From Sulfurovaceae bacterium (GTDB taxonomy: Bacteria > Campylobacterota > Campylobacteria > Campylobacterales > Sulfurovaceae), in the NCBI GenBank assembly GCA_028715055.1, contig JAQTLE010000004.1, positions 1 to 64,000 on the forward strand: 64,000 nucleotides of DNA, in the 5' to 3' direction. Below the pieces are notes generated by a model. It did no database searches, was not told where the DNA came from, and saw nothing but the letters and a program-made list of their open reading frames with translations. The stretch's first letter is position 1. Each line of letters opens with the position of its first letter. The translations under genes were made by a program, and so were the position numbers. Positions 42,316 to 51,621 of the stretch are shown here, piece after piece.

Positions 42316-43815
42316 TTAAATAAAAGAGATTTGTGATGGGATATGCTGTGTATCTTTTATGATAATTGCAAAACTTGTAGGTTTACGGATCTCTTTAATT
42401 GCTTCTTTGATCAGATATAATGGTTTATCAGAATATATGGTGAGTGTTTGATTATCATATGTAAATCCAATTTTTGCTTCATGCGAATACTCTATTATCA
42501 ATAATGAAAGTATAAAAATAAAGCTATACCATTTCATAGTTTTTTTGCTTGGCAGAAGATCATTGTATTTTTTATATAAAGATTTTTTGATTTTAGCACT
42601 TTTTCCAGCCCTTAGCAGTGTAGCTATAAAAATCATTTGTTTGTGCGTAAATCCATAATTTAATTCTTGCAAAGCAATATAAAATGAGTGTCTATTTGCT
42701 TTATATATGTTAAGATTTTTGCCAATATCACTCAAACTCAAAGCTGATAAAAGTTCATTTTTGTATTCTGTTTCAAATTCAAAATGTTCTATACATAGGT
42801 CATATAGTTTTTTAGCAACTTGTTTTTTTAGTTGTAACGTTTTTGAGCTTGGATCGAATCTGTCTAAAATATTTTGTAAGCTGGGATTTGTATCTTTAGG
42901 AAATATAAAATTATTATTTTTTAGTAATCTAGTTAAAAAAACACCTTCTCTAACTCCAACGCCGCTTGTCATTATTATTTTAGTCTGCATATGTGCAATA
43001 ATTTCCAAGAAAATAATAGTACCTTCTCTAATGGTATCATATCTATCTTTTTTGAGTGCAAAATATTTAAGACCTTTTGCACTGCTTTTTGTTATATTTT
43101 CCAGATATTCTTGATATGTTTCAAGGTCATATACAAATCCGTGAAGTTTATTTATTGGATACATGGATTCTTGCATAATGGCATCAGCAATGGCTCTTGT
43201 TGTTCCTCCGATGCCGATAACTAAGTCATGTTTGAAATTATCAGGCAGGCTAAATAATTCATTTTTAATAAACTCTTTTGCGTCATCAATTGGTCTATTG
43301 TTGTCGAAAAAAAGTTCTTTTATTCTAACTGTACCTATATTTAAAGAATAGGTATCTATGATCTTACCATTCTTGATCAACGTCAAATCAGATGATCCGC
43401 CACCGATATCTAGAGTTATACCATTTTCGCATGGAAGTAGATTTGCGACTGCAATTCCGCCATATAAAGCTTCTTGCTTGCCGTCTATTATTTTTATTTG
43501 TATGCCAAGTTCATTTTTGATGAGAGATATAAATTCTTTTGCATTCGGGGCATCTCTCAGAGCAGAAGTTGCAACGCAAATGACATTATTTGTAGAAAAT
43601 TTTTGGATCGTTTGAGCAAAGGCGCTAAGAGCTAAAAATGCTCTTTTTATGCCAATAGGCTGCAAGTAACCGTTATTGCTATAAGCACCTTCGCCTATAC
43701 GAACCTTGCTTTTTTGTTCGCATATCAATCTAAAGCCAAAACGGCTACTGCGTTCAAAGATAACGAGTCTTGCTGAGTTTGACCCTATATCTATGATAGC
43801 AGTTCGTTTTGCCAT
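42316..43815 (-). CDS. ppx: Ppx/GppA exopolyphosphatase family protein (long form)
   Basis: The 499-residue protein has the two ASKHA subdomains (RTAIIDIGSNSARLVIFE; GITLDIGGGSSDLTLI) and a C-terminal HD-like helical domain (from about 310, LFDLCIEHFEFETEY-like helices). This is the full Ppx/GppA architecture. It should degrade polyphosphate and/or pppGpp. The neighbouring ferredoxin gene lies 7 bases upstream, the same pair as in Helicobacter pylori. A shorter paralogue is at 20205. Confidence 0.88.
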   Translation of the reverse strand: MAKRTAIIDIGSNSARLVIFERSSRFGFRLICEQKSKVRIGEGAYSNNGYLQPIGIKRAFLALSAFAQTIQKFSTNNVICVATSALRDAPNAKEFISLIKNELGIQIKIIDGKQEALYGGIAVANLLPCENGITLDIGGGSSDLTLIKNGKIIDTYSLNIGTVRIKELFFDNNRPIDDAKEFIKNELFSLPDNFKHDLVIGIGGTTRAIADAIMQESMYPINKLHGFVYDLETYQEYLENITKSSAKGLKYFALKKDRYDTIREGTIIFLEIIAHMQTKIIMTSGVGVREGVFLTRLLKNNNFIFPKDTNPSLQNILDRFDPSSKTLQLKKQVAKKLYDLCIEHFEFETEYKNELLSALSLSDIGKNLNIYKANRHSFYIALQELNYGFTHKQMIFIATLLRAGKSAKIKKSLYKKYNDLLPSKKTMKWYSFIFILSLLIIEYSHEAKIGFTYDNQTLTIYSDKPLYLIKEAIKEIRKPTSFAIIIKDTQHIPSQISFI

Positions 43816-43822
43816 AATGAAG

Positions 43823-44074
43823 TTATTCTTCGTTTTGTAGCTGCTCGTACTTGAACATCAATTCGTCAGTATTTTCTATATTATTTGGATCTGGTATTAT
43901 GCAGTCGACAGGACATACTGCAATACATGAAGGTTCATCATAATATCCAACACATTCTGTACAACGATCTGGATCTATGAAATATACCGGTTCACTTTCT
44001 TCAATTGCTTCATTTGGACACTCTTCACGGCATGCGTCACATGCAATACACTCATCACCAATCATTAAAGCCAT
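43823..44074 (-). CDS. fdxA: 2[4Fe-4S] ferredoxin (YfhL/Alvin type)
   Basis: The 83-residue protein has two cluster motifs: CIACDACREECP and CTECVGYYDEPSCIAVCP. The second has the 8-residue insertion between its second and third cysteines that defines the Allochromatium-type ferredoxins, and an additional C-terminal extension follows. These proteins carry low-potential electrons. It is transcribed with ppx. Confidence 0.93.
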   Translation of the reverse strand: MALMIGDECIACDACREECPNEAIEESEPVYFIDPDRCTECVGYYDEPSCIAVCPVDCIIPDPNNIENTDELMFKYEQLQNEE

Positions 44075-44151
44075 ATATAATTCCTCGTATAATAAATTTT
44101 AAGAGTTATAACCCATTAAAGCTTATTATTTATTTAAAATTAAAAAATGTT

Positions 44152-45468
44152 TTATTTTTTCGTCATTTCAACAGGAAGGATCAATGACGCTATGGCACCA
44201 TTTCCTTTTGTTCTATTTTTGAGTGATATGGTAGCTCTTAATGCTTGTGCTGCACTTTGAGCCAAGAAAAGCCCAAGTCCAACGCCTTGAGATTCTTTTG
44301 TTCTTACAAATGGTGCAAATAAATCTTTGCTTTCATCTATGCCGCAACCTTCGTCTATAACCTCGATAATAAAATCATGTTTTTTCAATTTGCTTTTAAG
44401 TAAGACGTTTTTTCCTTCAGGAGTAAATTTGAGAGCATTTTGAACAAAATTTTGAACAATTTGGGTAAGTAGTAATGGTTGGATCGTTACCATAAGACTT
44501 TTTGGCGATAGTTCATAAGAGAAATGTTTTTTTTGACTTTGAGCCAATATATTAAAACCATCCATTTTTTGATACAAAAATGAGATAATATCAATATTTT
44601 GCGGTGTTTCTAGCTGTGCTCCTTCTGCGCGTCCAAATTCCAATATCGAAGATACTGTTTTATTCATTTCGTCAATAGAAGTAATGTTTTGCGCTAAAGC
44701 CTCTTTTAGCATTTCAATCGTGCTATCTTTTTTTAGCAGTGTAACTTGATTTTTAGTTTTCATAACTGCAAGCGGGGTTTTTAATTCATGTGCACTTCCG
44801 ATAAAAAGCTCTTTTTTGTATTTAATAAAATTTTGAATGCGCAATAATAAACGGTTGAGTGTTTTACCAAGAGGTTGAAATTCACTTGGAAGAGATGAGA
44901 GATCTATGCTTTGAAGCATATTTTCATCCATTTTTGATAATTTGTTATTTAATGTTTTTATAGGATTTAAAAGCATATTTGACAAGAAAAAAGCATAAAT
45001 GATGATTATAACCATAGTAATAGCGCTCAAAAAAAGGATAGCCCTATAAACTTCAGCTTGTAATTTCTTCGCTTGAGTAACATCTGTTTTTATGATAAGG
45101 TAGCTTTCTGCTCCAGTAATCGTATGAGTGCGATATGGAATACGCATCTCCATAATATGATGTCCTTGATTGTCTTTGTATCTTATGATGTCTGTTACTG
45201 AAGGATTGTCACTTTTTATTGTTACTATATTTGCTTCGATATTGAGTGTTTGTCTTAAAACTTCTTGTTGGGTCGATACGGTTTGTTCAATGTCAGGATA
45301 TGTAGCAAAAAGATAATTTGCATGTTTGATAATGCTGTCTTCAAGTTGTTTATCTGTACTATAACTGATATACGCATAAAGAATAGTAGAAAAGAAGACT
45401 AGAAGCGTTGCCATGGCAACGCTAAGTTGTAGTAAAAAATGAACCCTTATACTTTTTTTGGAAAACAA
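44152..45468 (-). CDS. Sensor histidine kinase (membrane)
   Basis: The 438-residue protein has two membrane helices (about residues 10-35 and 140-165) flanking a periplasmic sensor of about 100 residues, then the HisKA H-box GSAHELKTPLAVMKTK near residue 225, and HATPase N/G1/G2 boxes (NFVQNALKF; VIDEGCGID; GVGLGLFLAQSAA). It should phosphorylate the response regulator whose gene overlaps its own by 22 bases. The signal sensed cannot be inferred. Confidence 0.92.
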   Translation of the reverse strand: MFSKKSIRVHFLLQLSVAMATLLVFFSTILYAYISYSTDKQLEDSIIKHANYLFATYPDIEQTVSTQQEVLRQTLNIEANIVTIKSDNPSVTDIIRYKDNQGHHIMEMRIPYRTHTITGAESYLIIKTDVTQAKKLQAEVYRAILFLSAITMVIIIIYAFFLSNMLLNPIKTLNNKLSKMDENMLQSIDLSSLPSEFQPLGKTLNRLLLRIQNFIKYKKELFIGSAHELKTPLAVMKTKNQVTLLKKDSTIEMLKEALAQNITSIDEMNKTVSSILEFGRAEGAQLETPQNIDIISFLYQKMDGFNILAQSQKKHFSYELSPKSLMVTIQPLLLTQIVQNFVQNALKFTPEGKNVLLKSKLKKHDFIIEVIDEGCGIDESKDLFAPFVRTKESQGVGLGLFLAQSAAQALRATISLKNRTKGNGAIASLILPVEMTKK

Positions 45469-46118
45469 AACCTATAGCCTCTTCTGCGTACTGTTTCAAT
45501 TGTTGTTATGCCAAGTGGTTTATCCATTTTTTGGCGAATTTGATTTATAGCAACTTCTATTACGTTTGGAGTAACAAGCTCCGGCTCTTCCCAGATGGCA
45601 TCAAGAAGCTGTTCTTTTGATACGATCTGATCTTTGTGCATTGCCAAATGAGTTAGAACTTCAAAAGGTTTACCTTTTAATTCTATTTCTTTGCCGTCGT
45701 ATATGATTTTTTCTTCTTCAGGATTAATTACAAGATTGCCTATCTCCAAAATATTGGAACCACCGAAACGTAGTTTAGCTTCTATTCTGACCAATAAAAC
45801 TTCAAAATCAAACGGTTTTTTAATATAATCATCTGCTCCGGCTCGCAATGCTTCGATTTCGCTTTCTCTGTCATCTCTGGCTGAAAGCATGATAATAGAA
45901 GTTTTGGGAGAACTGGATTTTATATCTTTGATTATATCCATACCATTTCCATCCGGCAACATCCAATCTAACAGTACTAAATCATAATTTCTGATACCCA
46001 AATAATATTTGCCGTCATTCAGATTTTCTGCAACATCGTTTTGGTACCCAAACTCTTTGAGTCCATCGGAGAGTGTTTTGCTTAGTGTTACTTCATCTTC
46101 GATAATTAATATTCTCAT
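45447..46118 (-). CDS. OmpR-family response regulator
   Basis: ATG 46118 is chosen because GGAG lies 6 bases upstream; the track begins 4 codons earlier. The 223-residue protein has a receiver domain (MRILIIEDEVTLSK, the phospho-acceptor in DLVLLDWMLPDGNG, lysine in DYIKKPFDFEVL) and a winged-helix trans-activator domain (RRRGYRFCFP near the end). With the kinase downstream it forms a two-component pair. The target genes are unknown. Confidence 0.93.
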   Translation of the reverse strand: MRILIIEDEVTLSKTLSDGLKEFGYQNDVAENLNDGKYYLGIRNYDLVLLDWMLPDGNGMDIIKDIKSSSPKTSIIMLSARDDRESEIEALRAGADDYIKKPFDFEVLLVRIEAKLRFGGSNILEIGNLVINPEEEKIIYDGKEIELKGKPFEVLTHLAMHKDQIVSKEQLLDAIWEEPELVTPNVIEVAINQIRQKMDKPLGITTIETVRRRGYRFCFPKKV

Positions 46119-46187
46119 ACTAGACTCCATTCTGGGTTTAAGTTTTTTTTAATTATAGCAAAAAAATAGAGTTTTGTATGTAATTTT

Positions 46188-46517
46188 TTAAAAAATCCAC
46201 TCTTGGCTTATGCCGACATGACAATTTGATAATATATCCGGTTTTGTTAATTCGATAAAAAGTTTATCTATTTTAGGAAAATTATTATGTATTATATTTT
46301 TTAGCCCAATTAACGCATCTTCAAGCAAGCCATATTGTTTTGATGTAAGCTCGACAGTTATGAGATCGGTCATATCCGCATAATTTACAAAAGATCGATC
46401 TTCCTTGTAGTCATAGGATGCTTCTAAGTCTATCATTAGTCTTTGGGCGATATTTCTTTCATGCTCGAGTATGCCTATAATGACATTGATTTCAAGTTTT
46501 TTGATATGGATTGTCAT
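46188..46517 (-). CDS. folB: Dihydroneopterin aldolase
   Basis: The 109-residue protein shows KLEINVIIGILEHERNIAQRLMIDLE at its N-terminus, matching FolB (normally GxxxxERxxxQxxxxDl), and IELTKPDIL near the end with the conserved lysine. It cleaves dihydroneopterin in folate synthesis. The start codon overlaps the plsY stop by one base. It is one of two folate genes in the window, with folC. Confidence 0.87.
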   Translation of the reverse strand: MTIHIKKLEINVIIGILEHERNIAQRLMIDLEASYDYKEDRSFVNYADMTDLITVELTSKQYGLLEDALIGLKNIIHNNFPKIDKLFIELTKPDILSNCHVGISQEWIF

Positions 46518-47128
46518 CAGACAACTTTGCCTTCTTCTTTTTTCAAAAGTCTCATAATATTTGGAATATGTTTATAAAGAACTATCCAAGCAATGATCCA
46601 AACTGGTGCATGAGGAATTTGCGGAGTAATTATATAACTAGCAATCAATAGTGCAATTAAGGCTATCAAAGATGATAATGATGAAATTTTAAGAAATTTA
46701 GCGCTGATAAACCAAACTACAAAAGCAACAATGGTCGGTAGCGGTATCATAACAGCAAAAACTCCTAAAGCCGTAGCAACTCCCTTGCCTCCTTCGAATC
46801 CCAAAAAAGGTGAAAAGCAATGTCCAATCACACTAAGCAATGCTATTGTCCATAGTATGTCTTCATCGGCACCATATAGCATAGCTATTAGAAGTATTAT
46901 TGCTCCCTTGAGAGCATCAAGAGCTAGGGTTGCAGCTCCTAATTTTTTGGCTAATGACGGATTAGTTTCTTTAACAACTCTGAGTACATTGGTAGCGCCA
47001 ATATTTCTGCTGCCGGCACTTTTGATATCAACTCCGGCAAATTGTTTTGCCAGAATGTATCCAAACGGAATCCCCCCAATAATATAAGCAAGAAAATAAA
47101 AAAGTAAATTTTGATTTATAAAGTCCAT
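46517..47128 (-). CDS. plsY: Acyl-phosphate:glycerol-3-phosphate acyltransferase
   Basis: The 203-residue protein has five membrane helices and the three PlsY motifs: GGIPFGYILAK with SAGSRNIGATNVLR, LDALKGAI, and GHCFSPFLGFEGGKGVATALGV. It makes lysophosphatidate from acyl phosphate at the membrane. It is divergent from nadA, with 100 bases between, and is cotranscribed with folB. Confidence 0.95.
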   Translation of the reverse strand: MDFINQNLLFYFLAYIIGGIPFGYILAKQFAGVDIKSAGSRNIGATNVLRVVKETNPSLAKKLGAATLALDALKGAIILLIAMLYGADEDILWTIALLSVIGHCFSPFLGFEGGKGVATALGVFAVMIPLPTIVAFVVWFISAKFLKISSLSSLIALIALLIASYIITPQIPHAPVWIIAWIVLYKHIPNIMRLLKKEEGKVV

Positions 47129-47230
47129 GGTCGCTCCAGATGTTATGTTAATGCAATTTTATCCGATTTTAGATAAAATAGCTCCAATTTTATACTAGTT
47201 GGTATCCAAAAGATAACAAAAAGGGCAAAT

Positions 47231-48220
47231 ATGGATTATAAAAAAGAAATAGAAAGGCTTAAAGCTGCATTACCGGTTACAATAGTGGCTCATTATTATC
47301 AAAGAGATGAAGTTTTTGAAGCTGCAGATATTATAGGGGATTCATTGGAGCTTGCCAGAAAATGTCAAAATGATCCAAATGAATGGATAGTGTTTTGCGG
47401 CGTAGGTTTTATGGGTCAAAGTGTTAAGATTATTGCCCCAGAAAAAAGAGTCCTTATGCCCAAAGTCGCTTGTTGCGCAATGGCGAAAATGATTGATGGT
47501 AGTGATTTTGATAAAAGCGTAGCTTACATGATAGAACACGAGATATCAAAAGAAAATATTTTACCTATAACATATATAAATTCCGATGCAAGTGTCAAGG
47601 CAAAAGTAGGAGAAATGGGAGGCATGGTATGCACAAGTGCGAATGCTTATAAAATAATAAACAAAGGATTAGAGAGCGGCAAAAAGATATTATTCGTTCC
47701 TGATCGTTGTCTGGGGCAAAATTTTGCTATTCAGATGGGGCTTCGTTCCTGTGTTATCGGAGAAGGTAAATGCGATCCAAAAGAAAACGACATCATTTGT
47801 TTTAACGGTTTTTGTTCGGTTCATCAGCTATTTACCCCTGAGGATGTAGAGTTTTATCGCAAAAAATATCCCGGTATTAAAATAGCAGTTCATCCTGAAT
47901 GCGATCCAAAAGTAACAGCATTGGCTGATTTTGTCGGATCAACTTCGCAGCTTATCAAATATGTAAATGAACTTGATATTGATCAAAAAGTTGCCGTCGG
48001 AACCGAGTATAATCTTGTAAATCGAATGAGAAAAGCCAATACATATGTTTTATCTTCTACTAAGCCGGAGTGTCCTACAATGAATGAGACAACACTAGAA
48101 GATTTATACCGCACTCTAAAATCTATAGAAGACGGCAATCCGATAAATGAAATTTTTGTAGATGAGCATACCAGTAAATATGCCAAATTAGCACTGACAA
48201 GAATGCTTGAAGTACAATAA
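47231..48220 (+). CDS. nadA: Quinolinate synthase
   Basis: The 329-residue protein has the NadA N-terminus VTIVAHYYQRDEVFEAADIIGDSLELAR and cysteines for a [4Fe-4S] cluster in VACCAMAK, SANAYK-adjacent MVCTSA and KPECPTMNETT, plus VHPECDPKV. It condenses iminoaspartate with dihydroxyacetone phosphate to quinolinate. nadC follows directly. nadB was not seen in the window. Confidence 0.95.
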   Translation: MDYKKEIERLKAALPVTIVAHYYQRDEVFEAADIIGDSLELARKCQNDPNEWIVFCGVGFMGQSVKIIAPEKRVLMPKVACCAMAKMIDGSDFDKSVAYMIEHEISKENILPITYINSDASVKAKVGEMGGMVCTSANAYKIINKGLESGKKILFVPDRCLGQNFAIQMGLRSCVIGEGKCDPKENDIICFNGFCSVHQLFTPEDVEFYRKKYPGIKIAVHPECDPKVTALADFVGSTSQLIKYVNELDIDQKVAVGTEYNLVNRMRKANTYVLSSTKPECPTMNETTLEDLYRTLKSIEDGNPINEIFVDEHTSKYAKLALTRMLEVQ

Positions 48221-48230
48221 GGGAGTCATG

Positions 48231-49052
48231 ATGCACAAAGAGTCTTTTGTTAGAACCGTAGTTGCCGAAGATGTTGGCAGAGGAGATTTGTTCTCATTTT
48301 TTGGAGAATCTAAAAATATTACGGCTTATATCGTTTCAAAAAGCAACGGCGTATTTGCCGGAAGAGAATACATAGATGTATTTTCAAATCTTTATTCAAT
48401 TGATATTAAGTGGAACATAGATGACAAAGAAGAATTTTTTGCCGGAAACAAGCTATTTTTTATCAAAGGGGACAATAAAACAATATTGTCTCTTGAGAGG
48501 TCGATTCTCAATATTGTATTGCATGCGAGTTCAATTGCTACGCTAACATCAAAATACGTTAAAGCACTCGAAGACACAGGTGTTAAACTCTTAGATACTC
48601 GCAAAACAAGACCAATGCTTCGTGTTTTTGAAAAGTATGCAGTCAGATGCGGCGGCGGCATAAATCATCGTATGGGATTAGATGATGCGCTTATGCTAAA
48701 AGATACTCATTTGGCTACTATAAATGATTTGCCCGGATACATTAAACAGGCCCGTAAAAGTATACCGTTTACAACTGCAATAGAAATAGAGTCAGAGAGC
48801 GTAGAAATGGCGCAAAAGGCAATGGCCGCAGGTGCCGATATCGTGATGTGCGACAATATGAGCATAGAACAAATGAAAGAGGTAGTCGGCTTTAGAAATG
48901 CCAATTATTCTAATGTATTGCTTGAAGCAAGCGGCAATATTACGCTTGACACTATCAAAAATGTCGCCTTATCAGGAGTTGATGCTATTTCAACAGGCAG
49001 CATAGTACACCAGGCAAACTGGATTGATCTTTCCATGAAAATAGAAAGCTAA
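48231..49052 (+). CDS. nadC: Quinolinate phosphoribosyltransferase (decarboxylating)
   Basis: ATG 48231 is preferred because GGGAG lies 5 bases upstream; the track starts at a TTG inside nadA. The 273-residue enzyme has LLDTRKTRPMLRVFEKYAVRCGGGINHR and LMLKDTHL, the QPRTase signature, and VMCDNMSIEQMKEVV near the C-terminus. It produces nicotinate mononucleotide from the NadA product. The pair is as in Helicobacter. Confidence 0.95.
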   Translation: MHKESFVRTVVAEDVGRGDLFSFFGESKNITAYIVSKSNGVFAGREYIDVFSNLYSIDIKWNIDDKEEFFAGNKLFFIKGDNKTILSLERSILNIVLHASSIATLTSKYVKALEDTGVKLLDTRKTRPMLRVFEKYAVRCGGGINHRMGLDDALMLKDTHLATINDLPGYIKQARKSIPFTTAIEIESESVEMAQKAMAAGADIVMCDNMSIEQMKEVVGFRNANYSNVLLEASGNITLDTIKNVALSGVDAISTGSIVHQANWIDLSMKIES

Positions 49053-49136
49053 TGAAAAATATGTGAGTTTATAGTATAATTCATTTATTATAATACAAGC
49101 AAGAATAATTAATTATTTATAAAAAGAAAGGCCGAA

Positions 49137-50027
49137 ATGCAACAAAGAACCATTAAAAAACCTGTGGAAGCAGTCGGTATCGGTTTGCATAAAGGTGAGC
49201 CTATTAGATTAAGATTGGAGCCAATGGGAGCTAATAGCGGTATAATATTTTATCGTGAAGATATAGCTCTTACTATTCCTTTGAAACCATCTAGTGTTAT
49301 AGATACTCAAATGGCAACAGTAATAGGAAACGAACAAGGGTTTATATCTACAGTAGAGCATTTTTTGTCAGCTATATATGCTTACGGCATAGACAATCTT
49401 AGAGTTATAGTAGATGGCAATGAGATGCCGATCATGGATGGTTCGGCTATTTCGTTTTGTTTGCTGCTTGATGAAGCCGGTATACAAACGCTCGATGTTC
49501 CTAAAAAGATAATGCGAATTTTGAAACCTGTTGAAGTTAGAGATGGAGACAAATTTGTACGTTTTATTCCGAGCGATAAAGCAACTTTTGATTTTAAAAT
49601 ATATTTTGAACACCCTGCGATAGCAGAACAATCATACTCTTTTACTCTCAGTACTAAGAGTTTTATAGATCAAATAGCAAGAGCAAGAACTTTTGGATTT
49701 GCAAAAGATATACAATATCTACAAAGTAAAAATCTTGCTTTGGGCGCAAATCTTCAAAATGCAATAGGATTGGATGAGCACAAGATCCTCAATCCTGAAG
49801 GTTTGCGTTTTGATAATGAATTTGTAAGACATAAAATATTGGATGCTATGGGTGATATGATGGTTGGAGGATGCGCGATACTTGGTGCTTATGAGTCCTT
49901 TGCCGGAAGTCACAAGCTAAATGCACAGCTCATAGCAAAACTTAAAGAAGAGAGCTATAATTATGAAATGGTGGGCGTAGATGCAGTACAAAGCAGAGAA
50001 TTTGAAAAAAGCTTCGCAACAGCATAA
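49137..50027 (+). CDS. lpxC: UDP-3-O-acyl-N-acetylglucosamine deacetylase
   Basis: The 296-residue zinc enzyme has QRTIKKPVEAVGIGLHKGEPIRL at the N-terminus, TVEHFLSAIYAYGIDNLRV with a zinc histidine, RARTFGFAKDI, and FVRHKILDAMGDM with the other histidine and aspartate. It catalyses the committed step of lipid A synthesis. Its last 47 bases overlap the TsaB-like gene. Two TATAAT-like boxes lie about 45 and 60 bases upstream. Confidence 0.96.
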   Translation: MQQRTIKKPVEAVGIGLHKGEPIRLRLEPMGANSGIIFYREDIALTIPLKPSSVIDTQMATVIGNEQGFISTVEHFLSAIYAYGIDNLRVIVDGNEMPIMDGSAISFCLLLDEAGIQTLDVPKKIMRILKPVEVRDGDKFVRFIPSDKATFDFKIYFEHPAIAEQSYSFTLSTKSFIDQIARARTFGFAKDIQYLQSKNLALGANLQNAIGLDEHKILNPEGLRFDNEFVRHKILDAMGDMMVGGCAILGAYESFAGSHKLNAQLIAKLKEESYNYEMVGVDAVQSREFEKSFATA

Positions 50028-50469
50028 TATCCTGATCATACCAATTGCTTCTCCATTTTTGATCGGACTTTACTGTGATGGAAAATTGATGCAAGAATGG
50101 AGTTCAGAAGGGAAAATTTCAGATACTCTTTTGCCATTGCTAGTGCCGATATTGGATAGCTATGATATAAAATCGATTATATATACCAATGGCCCGGGAA
50201 GTCATATGGCAACAAAACTCACATTTGTAACACTAAAAACTATAGAAATTGCAAAAGGTATACCTTGCATAGGATGCAGTGGTTTTGATTGCAACGATAA
50301 CGGTCCAATAAAAGCCGTAGGCAATCTATACTTTGTCAAAGAAAAAGAGACTATAATAACAAAAAAATTTGACAAGGTGCCAAATGTGTCCTTTGCATTG
50401 CCTAAAAAACTTCAAGATATTAAACTTGATTTTTATGCTATGCCATTGCATGTTTTGCCGGCAGTATAA
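49981..50469 (+). CDS. tsaB: Short TsaB-like protein (tRNA t6A synthesis)
   Basis: The 162-residue protein has IIPIASPFLIGLYCDGKLMQEWSSEGKISDTLLP and YTNGPGSHMATKLTFVTLKTIEIAKGIP, the ASKHA half and GPGSxTGxR-like loop of TsaB. Typical TsaB is 220-230 residues; here the second subdomain is truncated, as I recall for Campylobacterota. TsaB supports TsaD in forming threonylcarbamoyladenosine on tRNA. The start lies 47 bases inside lpxC; a TTG at 50002 is an alternative. Gene order lpxC-tsaB-thrB is as in Helicobacter. Confidence 0.75.
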   Translation: MQYKAENLKKASQQHNILIIPIASPFLIGLYCDGKLMQEWSSEGKISDTLLPLLVPILDSYDIKSIIYTNGPGSHMATKLTFVTLKTIEIAKGIPCIGCSGFDCNDNGPIKAVGNLYFVKEKETIITKKFDKVPNVSFALPKKLQDIKLDFYAMPLHVLPAV

Positions 50470-50479
50470 AGGGTAAAAT

Positions 50480-51361
50480 TTGTTTGTAAGTGTTCCTGCT
50501 ACTAGCGCTAATCTCGGTCCAGGATTTGATTCATTAGGCTTGGCAATAGATTTACGCAATGAGGTGATCATCAAACCGTCAACATTTCTAAGTCTGGCTA
50601 CTCACGGGGAAGGAGCTGATAATGTTAAAATTCGTAAAAATCTTCTTTTTTTAGATATATTTTCCACTCACTATAAGAGATTAACAAACAAAGAAGACGT
50701 ATTTCGTTTTGAATTTTTAAATCGTATTCCTATATCAAGAGGACTTGGAAGTTCTTCGGCTGTTATTGTAGCAGCATTAGCATGTGCATATACAGCAGCA
50801 GGTGCTTCTTATACTAAAAGAGAGCTGTTAAACTTGGCTCTTACATATGAAAAACATCCGGATAATATTACGCCTGCGGTAATGGGCGGGTTTAATGTCG
50901 CTTGTGTAGAAGATGGTCGTGTGTATAGCAAAAAAAGACGTTTGCCGGATTATTTAAAAGCTGTGCTTGTTGTTCCTAATAGGACAATATCTACAGCCAA
51001 ATCTCGTACAGCGCTTCCAAAAGCTTATTCAAAAGACGATGCGGTATATTCTCTGTCAAGATCATCTTATATGACCGCACTTTTTATGAGTGAATCATGG
51101 GATTTGCTTCGTATAGCATCTAAAGATAAGTTGCATCAAACTAGACGAATGAAGATGATGCCTGAACTTTTTGAAGTTCAAAAAATCGCTCTCAAGGAAG
51201 GTGCTTTGATGAGTACGCTTTCTGGAAGCGGATCTACGTTTTTTAATTTATGCTATGACTCTGATACCAAAAAAATTTCACAAGCTCTGCAAAACAGCTT
51301 CCCGGAATTTAGAGTATTTGTCTGTGGTTTAGACAATTACGGCGTTATAGCAAAGAGTTAA
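50480..51361 (+). CDS. thrB: Homoserine kinase (GHMP family)
   Basis: The 293-residue protein begins at TTG with [21 protein letters not shown], the N-terminal GHMP motif, followed by the ATP loop [17 protein letters not shown] and the C-terminal [13 protein letters not shown]. It phosphorylates homoserine on the way to threonine, the substrate of IlvA elsewhere in this window. It lies 10 bases after tsaB and 23 before ylxR. Confidence 0.94.
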   Translation: MFVSVPATSANLGPGFDSLGLAIDLRNEVIIKPSTFLSLATHGEGADNVKIRKNLLFLDIFSTHYKRLTNKEDVFRFEFLNRIPISRGLGSSSAVIVAALACAYTAAGASYTKRELLNLALTYEKHPDNITPAVMGGFNVACVEDGRVYSKKRRLPDYLKAVLVVPNRTISTAKSRTALPKAYSKDDAVYSLSRSSYMTALFMSESWDLLRIASKDKLHQTRRMKMMPELFEVQKIALKEGALMSTLSGSGSTFFNLCYDSDTKKISQALQNSFPEFRVFVCGLDNYGVIAKS

Positions 51362-51384
51362 ACTCTTTTTAGGTATAATACACG

Positions 51385-51621
51385 ATGTCAAAAAGAGAAC
51401 CTATAAGAATGTGTATCGCTTGTAGACAAAGGGCTTCTCAGCATACTCTCATAAGATTAAAGCATAAAGAGACTGATATTGTTTCATACGATGGTAGCGG
51501 TAGAAGCTTTTATCTTTGCAATATATGCGCACAAGATAAAAAAAAGAAAAAAGGGTTAGCAAAACGCTTCAAAATAAATGAAGCCGATGTTGACAAGTTA
51601 TTAAAGGAGATTGATGGATAA
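51385..51621 (+). CDS. ylxR: YlxR-like (DUF448) nucleic-acid-binding protein
   Basis: The 78-residue basic protein contains EPIRMCIACRQRASQHTLIRL and GRSFYLCNICAQD, the CxxCR and GR-x-x-Y/WxC motifs of the YlxR family. Members lie in nusA-infB operons and are thought to bind RNA. The 3' end overlaps the infB start by 8 bases. A TATAAT sits only 6 bases before the ATG and is probably fortuitous. Confidence 0.9.
   Translation: MSKREPIRMCIACRQRASQHTLIRLKHKETDIVSYDGSGRSFYLCNICAQDKKKKKGLAKRFKINEADVDKLLKEIDG

Noticed and set aside
51374-51379. TATAAT upstream of ylxR as a promoter
   Set aside because: It is only 6 bases from the start codon, would give a leaderless transcript, and the gene is in a dense operon; probably chance.
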